Assembly (NCBI GenBank): GCA_012033205.1
Contig: JAAUSO010000008.1
Coordinates: 22,578-86,577 of the forward strand
DNA length: 64,000 bases
Source of the DNA: Richelia sp. SL_2_1
GTDB lineage: Bacteria > Cyanobacteriota > Cyanobacteriia > Cyanobacteriales > Nostocaceae
Direction: 5' to 3'
Part shown: positions 1 through 9,792 of the stretch, one piece after another
Position numbering within the stretch: the stretch's first letter is position 1
How the letters are laid out: each line of letters starts with the position of its first letter
Program-made: the position numbers and the translations under genes
Notes under the pieces: model-generated
Databases searched by the model: none
Told to the model about the DNA's origin: nothing
The model's input: the letters and a program-made list of their open reading frames with translations, nothing else

Positions 1-445
1 GATTTATGCTCAAAGAAGAGTTTAAATCATGATACTAGCTAATTTTCAGAAATTTCAGTTAGTTGCTGTTGCGTTAGCCGCAATCTTAATATTTAGATTT
101 AGATTTAGATTTAGATTTAGAGTTAGATTTATATACTTTGCAAATCTTAACTACTTATTTAAGTATTACGCTCTAAAATTTATCCATGGACTCGCTATAT
201 TCCAACCCCAAGTGCTGGGAAATGCTATGGTGTTGCCTAATAATATCCAGATTTTTCTTGCTCAATGCCGGTTATTTCAACCATATCAAACTCAGAAACG
301 TGTATTGAGACTATGTTGTAAAAAATTACAGTTTTAGATGTAAAGAATGAAGCGTATTTGTTCCTGACATCAAATCATGCAAACACATACAATAATCAGC
401 TTGATTCTATCATCAAGATATCTAAAAAATAAAAATATAAAAAAA
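1..445. other. non-coding left edge
   Basis: No convincing gene is visible before the tRNA. The only ORF on the track here is created by a hexanucleotide repeat that translates as alternating Phe-Arg, and it matches no family I know. The rest is AT-rich and unremarkable. Confidence 0.6.
92..130. repeat. TTTAGA hexanucleotide tandem repeat
   Basis: About six tandem copies of TTTAGA are visible, with a slight variant at the end. This is a simple-sequence repeat and could vary in copy number between isolates. Confidence 0.85.
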
Positions 446-527
446 TGCGGATGAAAGGACTTGAACCTTCACGCCCGGAGGCACTAGAACCTAAATCTAG
501 CGCGTCTGCCAATTCCGCCACATCCGC
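446..527 (-). tRNA. tRNA-Leu (anticodon UAG)
   Basis: Read on the minus strand, the acceptor arms GCGGATG and CATCCGC pair and are followed by discriminator A. The anticodon loop TTTAGGT sits in a CTAGA/TCTAG stem and gives anticodon UAG, which reads CUA-type leucine codons. A long variable arm (TGCCTCCGGGCG region) and a T-arm with GGTTCAAGTCC are present, as expected for a class II tRNA. The length is about 82 nt. CCA is not encoded and there is no intron; the cyanobacterial group I intron occurs in tRNA-Leu(UAA), a different gene. Confidence 0.95.
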
Positions 528-570
528 ATTCAGTTAATAAGCATATCATAAAAAATATTTTTGAGAAGAG

Positions 571-1767
571 TTATTTTTTTATTTGAGGATTTACGCGAGG
601 TAAACGATGCTTGAAAGAGCAAAGAATTTCCCAAGAAATAGTATTTAATTGATTTGCCCAATCTTCGGCAGTAATCTGTTGTTCACCTTCAAACCCCAGA
701 ATAGTCACGATTTCTCCCTCTTGTACATCAGAAATAGCGCTGATATCGATCATTATTTGATCCATAGTAATCGCACCAACTTGAGGTACTTTTAATCCCC
801 GCAGCAAAACTTGCATTTTATTAGAAAGATTGCGGGGTATTCCATCTGCATAACCAATTCCTACAACGGCTAAACGCATTTGCTTGTTGGCAATAAATGT
901 GTGTCCGTAACTAACACCAACACCTTTTTCAATTGTTTTGACGTGAGTCACTCGCGCTTTTACCTGTAAAACCGGCTTTAAGTTAACTGTCGAACCTAAA
1001 TGAACTGATGGATAAAGTCCATAAACAGCTAAACCTACCCGAACCATATCGTAATGTAAAGATTTATCACTTAAAGTACCGGCAGAATTTGCTAAATGCA
1101 GACAGGGTATTTCTATGCCAATATCTTTGATAGTGGCGATCGCACTTTCAAAGCGCTGATGTTGCAGTTTCATCATGGTATTATCAGGATCATCGGCAGT
1201 TGCCAGATGAGAATAAATACTGGCAATCTGAAGATGAGGCAGCCGTGCAACTAATTGAACAAACTCGGCACAATGCTGCCAATCATTACCTAAGCGCGAC
1301 ATTCCGGTATCTAATTTAATATGTACCCGTAATGAGCAATCAAAATTTATCGCTTCTAAAATATCAGAAAATATTAAAGCTTGTTTAGCACTACAAAGTG
1401 TCGGTTCAAGATGCCAACAAGCAATTGCCTGGACTTGTTCTTTCGTATAGGTAGCACCTAAAATCAAAATCGGGGCTTTAATCCCAGCTTCTCTGAGCTC
1501 AATTCCTTCTGGAACTGTCGCAACACCCAAGCAACTCGCTCCTGATTTTAACGCTGTTTGAGCCACACTTACAGCCCCATGTCCGTAAGCATCTGCTTTC
1601 ACCACAGCCATGAATTGAGTGCGCGGTGATAGCAATTTACGTAGCTCAACTATGTTATTCGATAATGCCCCTAAATCAATTTCCACCCAAGCACGTTGCG
1701 ACAACCAAGCATAACTATCACAAGGAACAATCGAACTGACACTTTTATTTTGTTCATTACTTAACAT
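571..1767 (-). CDS. alr: alanine racemase
   Basis: This PLP enzyme converts L-alanine to D-alanine for peptidoglycan synthesis in the cytoplasm. The 398-residue length is normal for the family. The PLP-lysine motif VVKADAYGHG lies near residue 55, in the N-terminal TIM barrel. The C-terminal beta domain carries GVSYGHTF, the substrate-binding tyrosine context, and GAITMDQIMID. The ATG is preceded by GGGAG at good spacing, which supports the start. It stands alone, with its 3' end facing the tRNA-Leu gene. Confidence 0.96.
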   Translation of the reverse strand: MLSNEQNKSVSSIVPCDSYAWLSQRAWVEIDLGALSNNIVELRKLLSPRTQFMAVVKADAYGHGAVSVAQTALKSGASCLGVATVPEGIELREAGIKAPILILGATYTKEQVQAIACWHLEPTLCSAKQALIFSDILEAINFDCSLRVHIKLDTGMSRLGNDWQHCAEFVQLVARLPHLQIASIYSHLATADDPDNTMMKLQHQRFESAIATIKDIGIEIPCLHLANSAGTLSDKSLHYDMVRVGLAVYGLYPSVHLGSTVNLKPVLQVKARVTHVKTIEKGVGVSYGHTFIANKQMRLAVVGIGYADGIPRNLSNKMQVLLRGLKVPQVGAITMDQIMIDISAISDVQEGEIVTILGFEGEQQITAEDWANQLNTISWEILCSFKHRLPRVNPQIKK

Positions 1768-2010
1768 TTATGATCTCCCATTCACAACTATGTTTCTATT
1801 CTTGTTTCTAGAAGCTGCTCGGGTCGATCTGGAAGTTTACCGTTATTCGCGATTAAAATACAAGAGTTGTAATTGCTATTCAATCCAAAATTAATCCAAA
1901 ATTTCAAATCTAAAATCTAAAATTAAGTCACCAGTATAAGTTAAACTCGTTCGCAAATTAGAGCCAATTCGTGTTAATATATGTAAAACTAATACCTTGA
2001 GCGACTATCA

Positions 2011-2508
2011 ATGGGAAAGGTTTTAGTCTTAAACGCTTCTTACGAACCGCTCAATATTACGAGCTGGCGTCGTGCTGCAATTTTGCTAATTAAAGGAAAA
2101 GCAGAACGAGTAGAACATAACGGTAAATTTATTTACTCAGGTTTTCCACTCCCTACTGTTATCCGGTTACGCTATTACGTGCGGGTGCCTTACAAGGAAA
2201 TTCCTTTAACCCGTCGGAATATATTGCATCGCGATGGTCACACTTGTCAATATTGCGGCTACAAGGGCGATGACTTAACACTAGATCATGTCATACCGCG
2301 ATCGCGTCGTGGGGGCGATAGCTGGGAAAATATCGTTACAGCTTGCGTTCGCTGTAATGTCAAGAAAGGAAATCGGACACCGCAAGAAGCTCATATGCCA
2401 TTGCATCATACCCCACGCCGACCTTATAGTAGCCTCTACTTTGAGGTCAGTAAACATCTGAAAAGTGGTTTGCATCAAGAATGGCAAAAATATGTTATAG
2501 GACTTTGA
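2011..2508 (+). CDS. HNH endonuclease family protein
   Basis: This 165-residue protein has a central HNH fold: CQYCG near residue 80, then LDHVIPRSRGG-like sequence (LDHVIPRSRRGG), then NIVTACVRCN. Those residues give two zinc-binding CxxC pairs and the catalytic His/Asn. The N-terminus (VLVLNASYEPLN) is typical of a small, widely conserved cyanobacterial HNH family of unknown physiological role. No partner methylase or phage gene is adjacent, so a restriction role is not supported. It is more likely a housekeeping nuclease. Confidence 0.9.
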   Translation: MGKVLVLNASYEPLNITSWRRAAILLIKGKAERVEHNGKFIYSGFPLPTVIRLRYYVRVPYKEIPLTRRNILHRDGHTCQYCGYKGDDLTLDHVIPRSRRGGDSWENIVTACVRCNVKKGNRTPQEAHMPLHHTPRRPYSSLYFEVSKHLKSGLHQEWQKYVIGL

Positions 2509-3342
2509 CGTAAATCTATATGTCAGGAGTACGGCATAAATTGCTTTGATACAAGCAGTTAAGATGTGATGCAAGGCAGACAAAACAACTGAGGTTGCGA
2601 GGGACAATTAGAATATTGCCGTTTAAATTTAGTCGTCAAAGAGTTGGCAAAATAAAAATAGGCTTTTGAATTATGCAGCTACACGATGACTGGATCGGAG
2701 TGGTGCTATATTATTATTGCCAAGCCAATTTAAATTGGTGAGCGACAAGAACTTTAATATTTTACATCATGTTTACAAAAGGGCAAGCAGGGTGCATCTA
2801 AATTAATTATCAGAAAAAGTCAAATGATATAAAAATTTAATATGAGACCGTTATAAAAACAAGCATTTTATAATAAAAACTGCTCAAAACCCTTGTTTAA
2901 AAACGTTTTGTGCCTAATTTAGTGCTTTAGAGCGTGTTTATAAATAAAATATTAAGCCCATGAATGGATCATAAACCAGGGAATAAAATCCCTGGCTAAA
3001 AGCTCCCCTAATCTTTTAGAGGACTAAAACTAAGAGATGTAAGGTTTAAGAATTATTTTATAAACATTTTTTTTAAAAGTCGCCGGTAAGATTGCTCAGA
3101 CAAGAGGCAGCGAGCAGAAAGTAAGAAGTAAGCATATTACCCATTACCAATTACCCATTACCAATTACCCATGGTGACTTAGCTATGATTGAAATATGTT
3201 AAGTTGACTATTTATAAATATATGAGATATTAGCACTTTGGTACATAGGAGTGCGAAAATTGTAGTATGTGGCAGGTGAAAATATTAGCTGTTTTTTAAA
3301 ATTTTTGGAATCCAACCTTTCGAGCTACGATAAACCTTCTCA
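2509..3342. other. 834-bp non-coding stretch with small repeats
   Basis: No gene is supported. A hairpin with CCAGGGA/TCCCTGG arms lies near 2977-2996. A tandem repeat of 'attaccc/attacca' units lies near 3137-3172. The track ORF on the minus strand at 2281-2607 is a shadow of the HNH gene plus downstream DNA. The region just before 3343 should hold the promoter of the DHH gene, but no clear -10/-35 pair can be singled out. Confidence 0.6.
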
Positions 3343-4632
3343 ATGCAACTAAATTATTACAATAAGCAGGTTAAAGAATTGCAATTGACACCAGACTTAA
3401 AAATTGTTGAAAATAATCAAAAATCCTTAGAAGAATCGCTTCCATCAAAAAAAAGGTCTATTGCGACAGTGGAACTCGATAGCGGTAATTATGGAGCAGG
3501 CTTGCGTGCTAATTCTGTAGCTGTCCAAAAATCAGAACAATTATTGCAAACGCTTAATGCACATAAACACGAGCGTCAAATAATTATATTACAGGATTTT
3601 CCCGACCCCGATGCTCTTTCTTCAGCTTGGACTTATCAATTGATTGCCGAGCAATACGATATTAAATGCGATATCGTCTATGGTGGGACTCTTTCTCATC
3701 AAGAAAATATTGCTCTAGTCAAGTTGACCAACTTACCAGCAACACGCACTCCCTTACAAAGTTTTAAGAAACGCGATTTATCATCTTATCAAGGCTACGT
3801 TTTAATTGATAATCAAGGCACCACTTCTGCTTTAATGGATGTAGTTAAAGAAGCGGGAATCCCAGCGGTTGTAGTTGTAGACCATCACAATTTACAAGGT
3901 GATTTTAAATCAGAATTTGTTGACATTCGTCCCGGAGTCAGGGCAACAGCAACAATTTTTACTCAATATCTACAGAATGGGTTATTACAGCTAGACAGCA
4001 GCATCAGCGAACACATTAATTGTGCAACAGCGTTGATGCATGGCTTGCACTCAGATACAAATCGACTGATGCAGGCTAAAGAAGAAGATTTCATCGCCGC
4101 AGCTTATCTAAGTCGATTTTATGACGGTCAGTTACTTAACACCATATTACGGGCAACTCGTTCCAAGCGAGTTATGGATGTGATTGAGCGTTCATTAAAA
4201 AATCGGATTGTGCAAAATAACTTTTCAATTGCTGGTGTTGGTTTCTTGCGCTATGAAGATAGAGATGCAATTCCCCAAGCGGCTGATTTTTTAGTCACAG
4301 AAGACAATGTACACACCGCTGTTGTCTATGGTATAGTTCACGATGAAGATGAAGAATTAGAAGTAGTGATTGGTTCTTTGAGAACAAATAAACTAACTTT
4401 AGACCCCGATGAATTTATCAAGGAAGCCTTCGGACAAGACAGTACGGGTCGTTTTTTTGGTGGTGGACGTACCAGTGCAGGAGGCTTTGAAATTCCCATG
4501 GGTTTCTTGTCTGGAAGCAACGAAGACTCCGGTTACGCCAAAATGAAATGGGAAGTATACGATACCCAAATTAAACAAAAATTATTGAAATTGGTCAATC
4601 CTAAAGATAATCCGATTTCTTCTGATGAATAA
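3343..4632 (+). CDS. DHH family phosphoesterase (NrnA-like)
   Basis: A 429-residue member of the DHH/DHHA1 phosphoesterases, which hydrolyse short oligonucleotides, pAp or cyclic-dinucleotide products using two metal ions. The N-terminal DHH domain has the DxD-type motif DFPDPDALSSAW (near residue 85) and the signature DHHNLQGDF (near residue 180). The C-terminal DHHA1 domain carries GGGRTSAGGFEIP. The first 70 residues are a poorly conserved extension. The exact substrate cannot be read from sequence; nanoRNase or pAp phosphatase activity is an inference from the family. Confidence 0.88.
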   Translation: MQLNYYNKQVKELQLTPDLKIVENNQKSLEESLPSKKRSIATVELDSGNYGAGLRANSVAVQKSEQLLQTLNAHKHERQIIILQDFPDPDALSSAWTYQLIAEQYDIKCDIVYGGTLSHQENIALVKLTNLPATRTPLQSFKKRDLSSYQGYVLIDNQGTTSALMDVVKEAGIPAVVVVDHHNLQGDFKSEFVDIRPGVRATATIFTQYLQNGLLQLDSSISEHINCATALMHGLHSDTNRLMQAKEEDFIAAAYLSRFYDGQLLNTILRATRSKRVMDVIERSLKNRIVQNNFSIAGVGFLRYEDRDAIPQAADFLVTEDNVHTAVVYGIVHDEDEELEVVIGSLRTNKLTLDPDEFIKEAFGQDSTGRFFGGGRTSAGGFEIPMGFLSGSNEDSGYAKMKWEVYDTQIKQKLLKLVNPKDNPISSDE

Positions 4633-4703
4633 TAAACAGTTGATAGTTGACAGTGGACAGTGGACAGTCAATCCAAAATCTAAAATCTAAAATCCAAAAT
4701 TAA
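4633..4703. repeat. short tandem repeats between DHH gene and sixA
   Basis: The spacer consists of 'gttgacagtggacagt' units followed by 'atccaaaatctaaa' units, both common dispersed tandem-repeat types in Nostocales. They leave almost no unique sequence upstream of sixA. Confidence 0.7.
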
Positions 4704-4708
4704 ATGCC

Positions 4709-5203
4709 GTGGAACTATATTTAATTCGTCATGGTATCGCACAAGTTGCTACAAGCGAGATCAAAGATGAAGAACGAAGCCTCACCGAAGATGGACGAAA
4801 AAAAACGCAAAAAGTTGCTCAACGTTTAAAAAACTTGGGCTTAAGTTTTGATTTAATTGCTACAAGTCCCTTAGTAAGAGCGCAACAAACGGCGGAAATA
4901 TTAATTTCCACAGGTTTAAGTTCGCAACTAGAAGAATGTTCCTACCTTGCTCCTGAAGGTAGTATCCAAGATTGGATTGTACAATGGTTAATGTCCAAAA
5001 ATTATCCATCTTCCACACGCTTGGGGCTGGTGGGACACGAACCTTGTTTAAGCAATTGGGCAGAAATTTTAGTTTGGGGTGAAGCTAAAGATAGCTTAGT
5101 CCTGAAAAAAGCAGGTACTATCGGAATAGAAACACCAGAAAACGGTTCTCTTGTGGGTCGTTGTCAGATGTTTTGGCTGACACCACCTAGATATTTGCTG
5201 TGA
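4709..5203 (+). CDS. sixA: phosphohistidine phosphatase SixA
   Basis: A 164-residue histidine-phosphatase-superfamily protein. The catalytic motif LIRHGIAQ is at the N-terminus, followed by SPLVRAQQTAEIL and the second histidine in GLVGHEPCLSNW. In E. coli, SixA removes phosphate from phosphohistidine proteins; the target here is unknown. The start is GTG, because the nearby ATG is out of frame and the RHG motif must lie close to the N-terminus. It follows the DHH gene by about 75 bp on the same strand, so it may be co-transcribed. Confidence 0.9.
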   Translation: MELYLIRHGIAQVATSEIKDEERSLTEDGRKKTQKVAQRLKNLGLSFDLIATSPLVRAQQTAEILISTGLSSQLEECSYLAPEGSIQDWIVQWLMSKNYPSSTRLGLVGHEPCLSNWAEILVWGEAKDSLVLKKAGTIGIETPENGSLVGRCQMFWLTPPRYLL

Positions 5204-5317
5204 TAGCTATCCAATCCTTCTTCCAGGAAGTTTTGTATTAACGGATACTGTTATGATGGTGAAACTTTCTGGTAAGTTAGCTCTATAAAATCTTTCAAAC
5301 GTTCATATGGTATTGCC

Positions 5318-6457
5318 ATGATGGTGTCCGAATTTAAGCCCGGATTGGATGGTGTTCCCGCAGCCCAGTCTAGTATCAGTCATGTTGACGGGCAAAAGGG
5401 AATATTGGAATATCGTGGCATCAGAATTGAAGAACTAGCAAAAAAGAGTACTTTTCTCGAAACTGCTTATCTACTAATTTGGGGTGAATTACCGAATAAA
5501 GAAGAGCTAGCATTATTTGAACGTGAAGTTCAACAAAATAGACGGATAAAATACCGCATTCGCGACATGATGAAGTGTTTTCCCGAAAGCGGTCATCCCA
5601 TGGATGTTTTGCAAGCTTCAGCAGCAGCATTGGGTTTATTTTATTCCCGCCGCGATTTAAATAATCCAGCTTACATTAGAGATGCTGTGGTACGTCTGTT
5701 AGCTAGTATTCCGACTATGGTAGCAGCATTTGAACTAATGCGACGAGGTGATGACCCCGTGCGTCCTCATGATGAGCTAGACTATGCTGCCAACTTTTTG
5801 TATATGCTCCATGAGGAAAAACCAGACCCCTTAGCAGCGCGGATATTTGATGTTTGCTTGATACTTCATGCCGAACACACCATGAATGCTTCCACTTTCA
5901 GCGCTAGGGTGACAGCTTCCACTCTTACAGACCCCTATGCAGTAGTTGCAAGTGCAGTAGGAACCTTGGGTGGACCTTTACACGGTGGTGCGAACGAAGA
6001 AGTGATTGGGATGCTAGAAGAAATTGGTTCTATAGAAAACGTCCGCCCTTACGTTTTAGATTGTATTGAGCGCAAAACTAAAATAATGGGTTTTGGTCAT
6101 CGTGTTTATAAGGTAAAAGACCCACGCGCTCAGATTTTACAAAACTTAGCAGAAGAACTATTTGCCAAATTTGGGTATGACAAATACTATGACATTGCCC
6201 AAGAAATGGAACGAGTAGTAGAGGAAAAATTAGGTCATAAAGGTATTTATCCTAATGTTGACTTTTACTCTGGTTTAGTGTATAGGAAATTAGGCATTTC
6301 TACAGACTTTTTTACACCAGTATTTGCCATGGCTCGTGTTGCTGGTTGGTTAGCGCATTGGAAAGAACAGATTGCAGAAAACCGAATTTTCCGTCCTGGT
6401 CAGGTTTATAAAGGTCATCATCAAGTTGAATATGTCCATATAACTGAACGGGATTAA
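5318..6457 (+). CDS. gltA: citrate synthase
   Basis: Condenses acetyl-CoA and oxaloacetate to citrate and so feeds 2-oxoglutarate to nitrogen assimilation. The 379-residue length fits the short bacterial type. Catalytic histidine motifs are visible: LHAEHTMNAS, GPLHGGANE, and FGHRVYKVKDPRA, which contributes substrate-binding Arg. The C-terminal aspartate lies in NVDFYSGLVY. Two ATGs occur in tandem at the start. It lies directly upstream of the ndh genes, an order I recall from other heterocystous cyanobacteria. Confidence 0.96.
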   Translation: MMVSEFKPGLDGVPAAQSSISHVDGQKGILEYRGIRIEELAKKSTFLETAYLLIWGELPNKEELALFEREVQQNRRIKYRIRDMMKCFPESGHPMDVLQASAAALGLFYSRRDLNNPAYIRDAVVRLLASIPTMVAAFELMRRGDDPVRPHDELDYAANFLYMLHEEKPDPLAARIFDVCLILHAEHTMNASTFSARVTASTLTDPYAVVASAVGTLGGPLHGGANEEVIGMLEEIGSIENVRPYVLDCIERKTKIMGFGHRVYKVKDPRAQILQNLAEELFAKFGYDKYYDIAQEMERVVEEKLGHKGIYPNVDFYSGLVYRKLGISTDFFTPVFAMARVAGWLAHWKEQIAENRIFRPGQVYKGHHQVEYVHITERD

Positions 6458-6566
6458 TAGGGAATAGGGAATAGGGAATTGGGAATAGGGAATTGGGAAT
6501 TGGGAATTGGCAATAGGGAATTGGCAATAGGGAATTGGCAATAGGGAATTGGGAATTGGGAATAGG
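6458..6566. repeat. heptamer short tandem repeats (GGGAATA/GGGAATT)
   Basis: About 15 tandem heptamer units of the forms GGGAATA, GGGAATT and GGCAATA follow the gltA stop codon directly. This is the STRR class typical of heterocystous cyanobacteria. Two track ORFs on the minus strand are artefacts of this repeat. Confidence 0.9.
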
Positions 6567-7043
6567 AAAATCCCATAATTAAGATGAGGAGATTTGTTTC
6601 CATGAATTAATTTAGAGGCTTGTACCCAATTTGAAGGGCTAATTCTTCCCCTGTTCCCGTTCCCCGCTCACGGGGCTGTAGCAGTGCTACGTCTGTGATT
6701 GAGTTAAAGAAAGCCGAGGAGCTATGTTTTTGTATCAACAGCATCAAGAACGGTGGTGAGCTTTCTCATATCATGTTCCACCTTCACTCAGTTATCTATA
6801 AGATAACTATAAACTCTCGTTCGGGTAGAGAATACCAAGCCACAGAGCGATATACTAGGCATGGTTATTTTCACAAATCTTAAATTTTACCTTTTTGAGG
6901 TAAAAATATTGTTTGGTTACTTTACAGTTATTAATAATTAGAGATAGTTGTAAATAACCATCATGTGCATGAAATATAAGTAATCCCGCGTTTTATTGAG
7001 CGTGGGTAGTGTCAAGCTTGAGTTAACTTCAATCATTATAAAA
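6567..7043. other. gltA-ndhA intergenic region
   Basis: About 480 bp without a supported gene. It includes a dispersed-type palindrome (GTAGCAGTGCTAC) near 6676. The 62-codon ORF at 6695-6883 has no family resemblance and starts inside that repeat. The promoter of the ndh cluster is expected here, but I cannot point to it. Confidence 0.5.
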
Positions 7044-8162
7044 ATGAATTCAGGAATTGATCTCCAAGGAAATTTTATTCAAAGCTTGATGGATTTAGGA
7101 CTGCCTGCGGGTACAGCTAAAGCCATTTGGATGCCGTTACCGATGATTTTGATGCTGATTGGTGCCACAGTAGGGGTGCTGGTTTGTGTTTGGCAAGAGC
7201 GAAAAATTTCAGCCGCAGCCCAGCAGCGAATTGGTCCGGAATTTATCGGACCTTTGGGATTACTTGCACCAGTTGCGGATGGTTTGAAGCTAGTTTTTAA
7301 AGAAGATGTCGTACCGGCAAAAGCCGACCGCTGGCTGTTTACCCTTGGTCCGATCATCGTTGTGCTGCCAGTATTTCTGTCCTATTTAATTGTGCCATTT
7401 GGACAGAATTTGTTAATAACTGATGTCGGTATGGGAGTTTTCCTGTGGATTGCTCTTTCTTCCGTTCAACCGATTGGTTTATTGATGGCTGGTTATGCCT
7501 CAAATAACAAATACTCTCTCTTAGGGGGGTTGCGAGCCGCAGCACAATCTATTAGTTATGAGATTCCCTTGGCTCTGGCTGTATTAGCGATCGCCATGAT
7601 GTCCAACAGCCTTAGCACTATCGATATTGTCAATCAACAATCGGGTTACGGCATTTTGGGCTGGAACATTTGGCGACAACCAGCAGGTTTCGTGATCTTT
7701 TGGATAGCAGCGCTGGCAGAATGCGAACGTATGCCTTTTGATTTACCAGAAGCAGAAGAAGAACTCGTCGCAGGTTATCAAACCGAATATTCTGGTATGA
7801 AGTTCGCTTTGTTTTACTTAAGTTCCTACGTAAACTTAGTACTATCTGCTTTATTAGTATCGGTTTTGTATCTTGGTGGTTGGGATTTTCCAATTCCCAT
7901 CAATTTAATTGCTGGTTTGTTGGGAGTTAGTGAAACTAATCCCGTATTACAGATAGTAACTGCCTCTTTAGGCATCACAATGACCGTACTCAAAGCCTAC
8001 TTCTTGGTATTCCTAGCAATTTTGTTGCGCTGGACAGTGCCGAGAGTTCGGATTGACCAACTGTTAGATTTAGGGTGGAAATTTTTACTACCCATCGGCT
8101 TAGTTAACTTGTTGTTAACCGCAGCCTTAAAATTAGCTTTTCCCGTTGCTTTTGGTGGATAA
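7044..8162 (+). CDS. ndhA: NAD(P)H-quinone oxidoreductase subunit 1 (NdhA)
   Basis: Membrane subunit of the NDH-1 complex, which carries out respiratory and cyclic photosynthetic electron flow in thylakoids. It is the ND1/NuoH homologue forming part of the quinone chamber. The ATG at MNSGIDLQG gives 372 residues, the usual cyanobacterial length. The track start is an upstream in-frame TTG that adds 16 unsupported residues. Conserved segments include [14 protein letters not shown] (here [14 protein letters not shown]), [12 protein letters not shown] and [24 protein letters not shown]. Eight hydrophobic segments are apparent. It is first in ndhA-ndhI-ndhG-ndhE. Confidence 0.96.
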   Translation: MNSGIDLQGNFIQSLMDLGLPAGTAKAIWMPLPMILMLIGATVGVLVCVWQERKISAAAQQRIGPEFIGPLGLLAPVADGLKLVFKEDVVPAKADRWLFTLGPIIVVLPVFLSYLIVPFGQNLLITDVGMGVFLWIALSSVQPIGLLMAGYASNNKYSLLGGLRAAAQSISYEIPLALAVLAIAMMSNSLSTIDIVNQQSGYGILGWNIWRQPAGFVIFWIAALAECERMPFDLPEAEEELVAGYQTEYSGMKFALFYLSSYVNLVLSALLVSVLYLGGWDFPIPINLIAGLLGVSETNPVLQIVTASLGITMTVLKAYFLVFLAILLRWTVPRVRIDQLLDLGWKFLLPIGLVNLLLTAALKLAFPVAFGG

Positions 8163-8168
8163 CCTAGA

Positions 8169-8255
8169 AGTTAAGAGTTGTAAGTTATGAGTTATGAGTT
8201 AAAAATATATTTCTGAATTCTTAACTCCTAACCCCTAACTCCTAACTCCTAACTT
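8169..8255. repeat. inverted pair of short tandem repeats between ndhA and ndhI
   Basis: The left arm is built from 'gagttatgagtt' units and the right arm from 'ctcctaactcctaac' units. The arms are roughly complementary, so the transcript could fold into a long imperfect hairpin inside the ndh operon. Confidence 0.75.
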
Positions 8256-8284
8256 TATTTACTTATAAAGAGAGAGACACTGTG

Positions 8285-8865
8285 ATGTTGAAATTTCTCA
8301 AACAAGTTGTTGATTACGGCAAAGAAACCTGGGAAGCCACTCGTTATATCGGTCAAGGTTTAGCCGTTACCTTTGACCATATGCAGCGTCGTCCCGTGAC
8401 GGTACAGTATCCTTACGAGAAACTAATTCCTAGCGAACGCTTTCGCGGTAGAATTCATTTCGAGTTGATAAGTGTATTGCTTGTGAGGTTTGCGTCCGCG
8501 TATGTCCCATTAATCTGCCTGTTGTGGACTGGGAATTTAACAAAGCCAGTAAAAAGAAACAGCTCAATCACTACAGTATCGATTTCGGAGTTTGTATATT
8601 CTGCGGTAATTGTGTCGAGTATTGTCCGACGAACTGTCTATCGATGACGGAAGATTACGAGCTTGCAACCTACGACCGTCACGAATTGAATTATGATAGC
8701 GTTGCTCTTGGTCGTCTACCTTACAAAGTTACAAATGACCCAATGGTAACGCCGTTACGCGAATTAGTTTACCTTCCCGAAGGAGTAATGGAACCCCACG
8801 ATTTACCAGCGGATGCTCCCCGTGCTGGTGCTTTTCCACAAGACCTTATGGAAAAAGAAAAGTAA
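8285..8865 (+). CDS. ndhI: NAD(P)H-quinone oxidoreductase subunit I (NdhI), frame interrupted
   Basis: Peripheral-arm subunit that carries two 4Fe-4S clusters and passes electrons toward quinone. The reading frame is broken: the N-terminal part (to GRIHFE) is in the frame starting at 8285 and the remainder is one frame over. Restoring one T in GAGTTGATAAG near 8465 joins them as [15 protein letters not shown], giving 193 residues, the normal length. Both ferredoxin motifs, [12 protein letters not shown] and [12 protein letters not shown], are intact after the repair. Because NdhI is a core subunit and its neighbours are intact, an assembly error is more likely than loss. Confidence 0.9.
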
Positions 8866-8870
8866 AAAAA

Positions 8871-9125
8871 GTTATGAGTTAGGAGTTATGAGTTAGGAGT
8901 GATGAGTTAGGAGTGATGAGTTAGGAGTTAGGAGTTATGAGTTAGGAGTTAGGAGTTATGAGTTATGAGTTAGTACCACCGGAGTTAGGAATTTAAAAAA
9001 AAACAACTAACAACCATCAACTAACAACTAACAACTAACAACTAACAACTATCAACTAACAACTAACAACTAACAACCATCAACTAACAACCAACAACTA
9101 ACAACTAACAACCAATAATCAACAA
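8871..9125. repeat. two blocks of short tandem repeats between ndhI and ndhG
   Basis: The first block is GAGTTAGGAGTTATG-type units and the second is AACAACTAACAACC-type units. Together they fill almost the whole 275-bp spacer. They are probably transcribed within the operon. Confidence 0.9.
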
Positions 9126-9140
9126 TGAAGGACGAAAAAA

Positions 9141-9746
9141 GTGAATTTAGCTGATGGAGTACAGATAATTTCGTTTGCCATCCTGGCTGCGATGATGATT
9201 GGATCGGCTCTGGGAGTTGTGCTGTTTGATAACATTGTTTACTCTGCTTTTTTGCTAGGGGGAGTATTCGTTAGTATCGCGGGATTGTATCTGCTGTTGA
9301 ATGCGGATTTTGTCGCCGCAGCCCAATTACTAGTTTATGTTGGAGCGGTAAACGTACTAATTTTGTTTGCCATTATGTTGGTAAACAAACAAGAAAATTT
9401 TGTTCCTTTACCGAAAACTTGGGCAAGAAAAGCATTAACAGGATTAGTTAGTCTAGGATTGTTTGCGCTCTTAAGTACGATGGTTTTGGCAACCCCTTGG
9501 AGTTATTCAACTGGAACTCCTGTTAATAACTCGATTGTTTTAATTGGTGAACATTTCTTCACCGACTTTTTGTTACCTTTTGAACTCGCTTCCGTTTTAC
9601 TATTGATGGCAATGGTAGGAGCAATAATCCTAGCTCGTCGCGAGTATTTACCTCCCGAAGAAACTTCAGACCAATTACCGCAAACTGTTCTACAATTGCC
9701 CGAACGCCCTAGAGAATTAGTATCGGCTCGAAGTGAAGATAAATAG
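9141..9746 (+). CDS. ndhG: NAD(P)H-quinone oxidoreductase subunit 6 (NdhG)
   Basis: Membrane subunit of NDH-1 (ND6/NuoJ homologue), 201 residues with five predicted hydrophobic segments. The family signature around QLLVYVGAVNVLILFAIMLVN is clear near residue 65. The start is GTG, with AAGGACG nearby as a Shine-Dalgarno element; no in-frame ATG fits better. The hydrophilic C-terminal tail after LARREYLPPEE is typical of cyanobacterial versions. Confidence 0.95.
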   Translation: MNLADGVQIISFAILAAMMIGSALGVVLFDNIVYSAFLLGGVFVSIAGLYLLLNADFVAAAQLLVYVGAVNVLILFAIMLVNKQENFVPLPKTWARKALTGLVSLGLFALLSTMVLATPWSYSTGTPVNNSIVLIGEHFFTDFLLPFELASVLLLMAMVGAIILARREYLPPEETSDQLPQTVLQLPERPRELVSARSEDK

Positions 9747-9792
9747 CAATTATCAATGAATAATTGAGTTGAAATAGGAACAGCAAATAATC

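Noticed and set aside
29-337. 102-codon plus-strand ORF with Phe-Arg repeats
   Set aside because: The coding pattern is produced by a TTTAGA tandem repeat; no domain and no ribosome site.
2011-2508. HNH protein as homing or restriction nuclease
   Set aside because: No intron, intein or methylase is near, and the gene looks like the ordinary cyanobacterial housekeeping family.
6312-6541. Two minus-strand ORFs over the gltA end
   Set aside because: They translate the GGGAAT heptamer repeat (IPYSQFP-type repeats) and overlap gltA.
6458-6566. CRISPR array
   Set aside because: Units are 7 bp without spacers. The same holds for the repeats at 8871, 35638 and 50549. No cas gene is in the window.
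6695-6883. 62-codon plus-strand ORF upstream of ndhA
   Set aside because: Starts in a dispersed palindrome, no recognised family, no ribosome-binding site.
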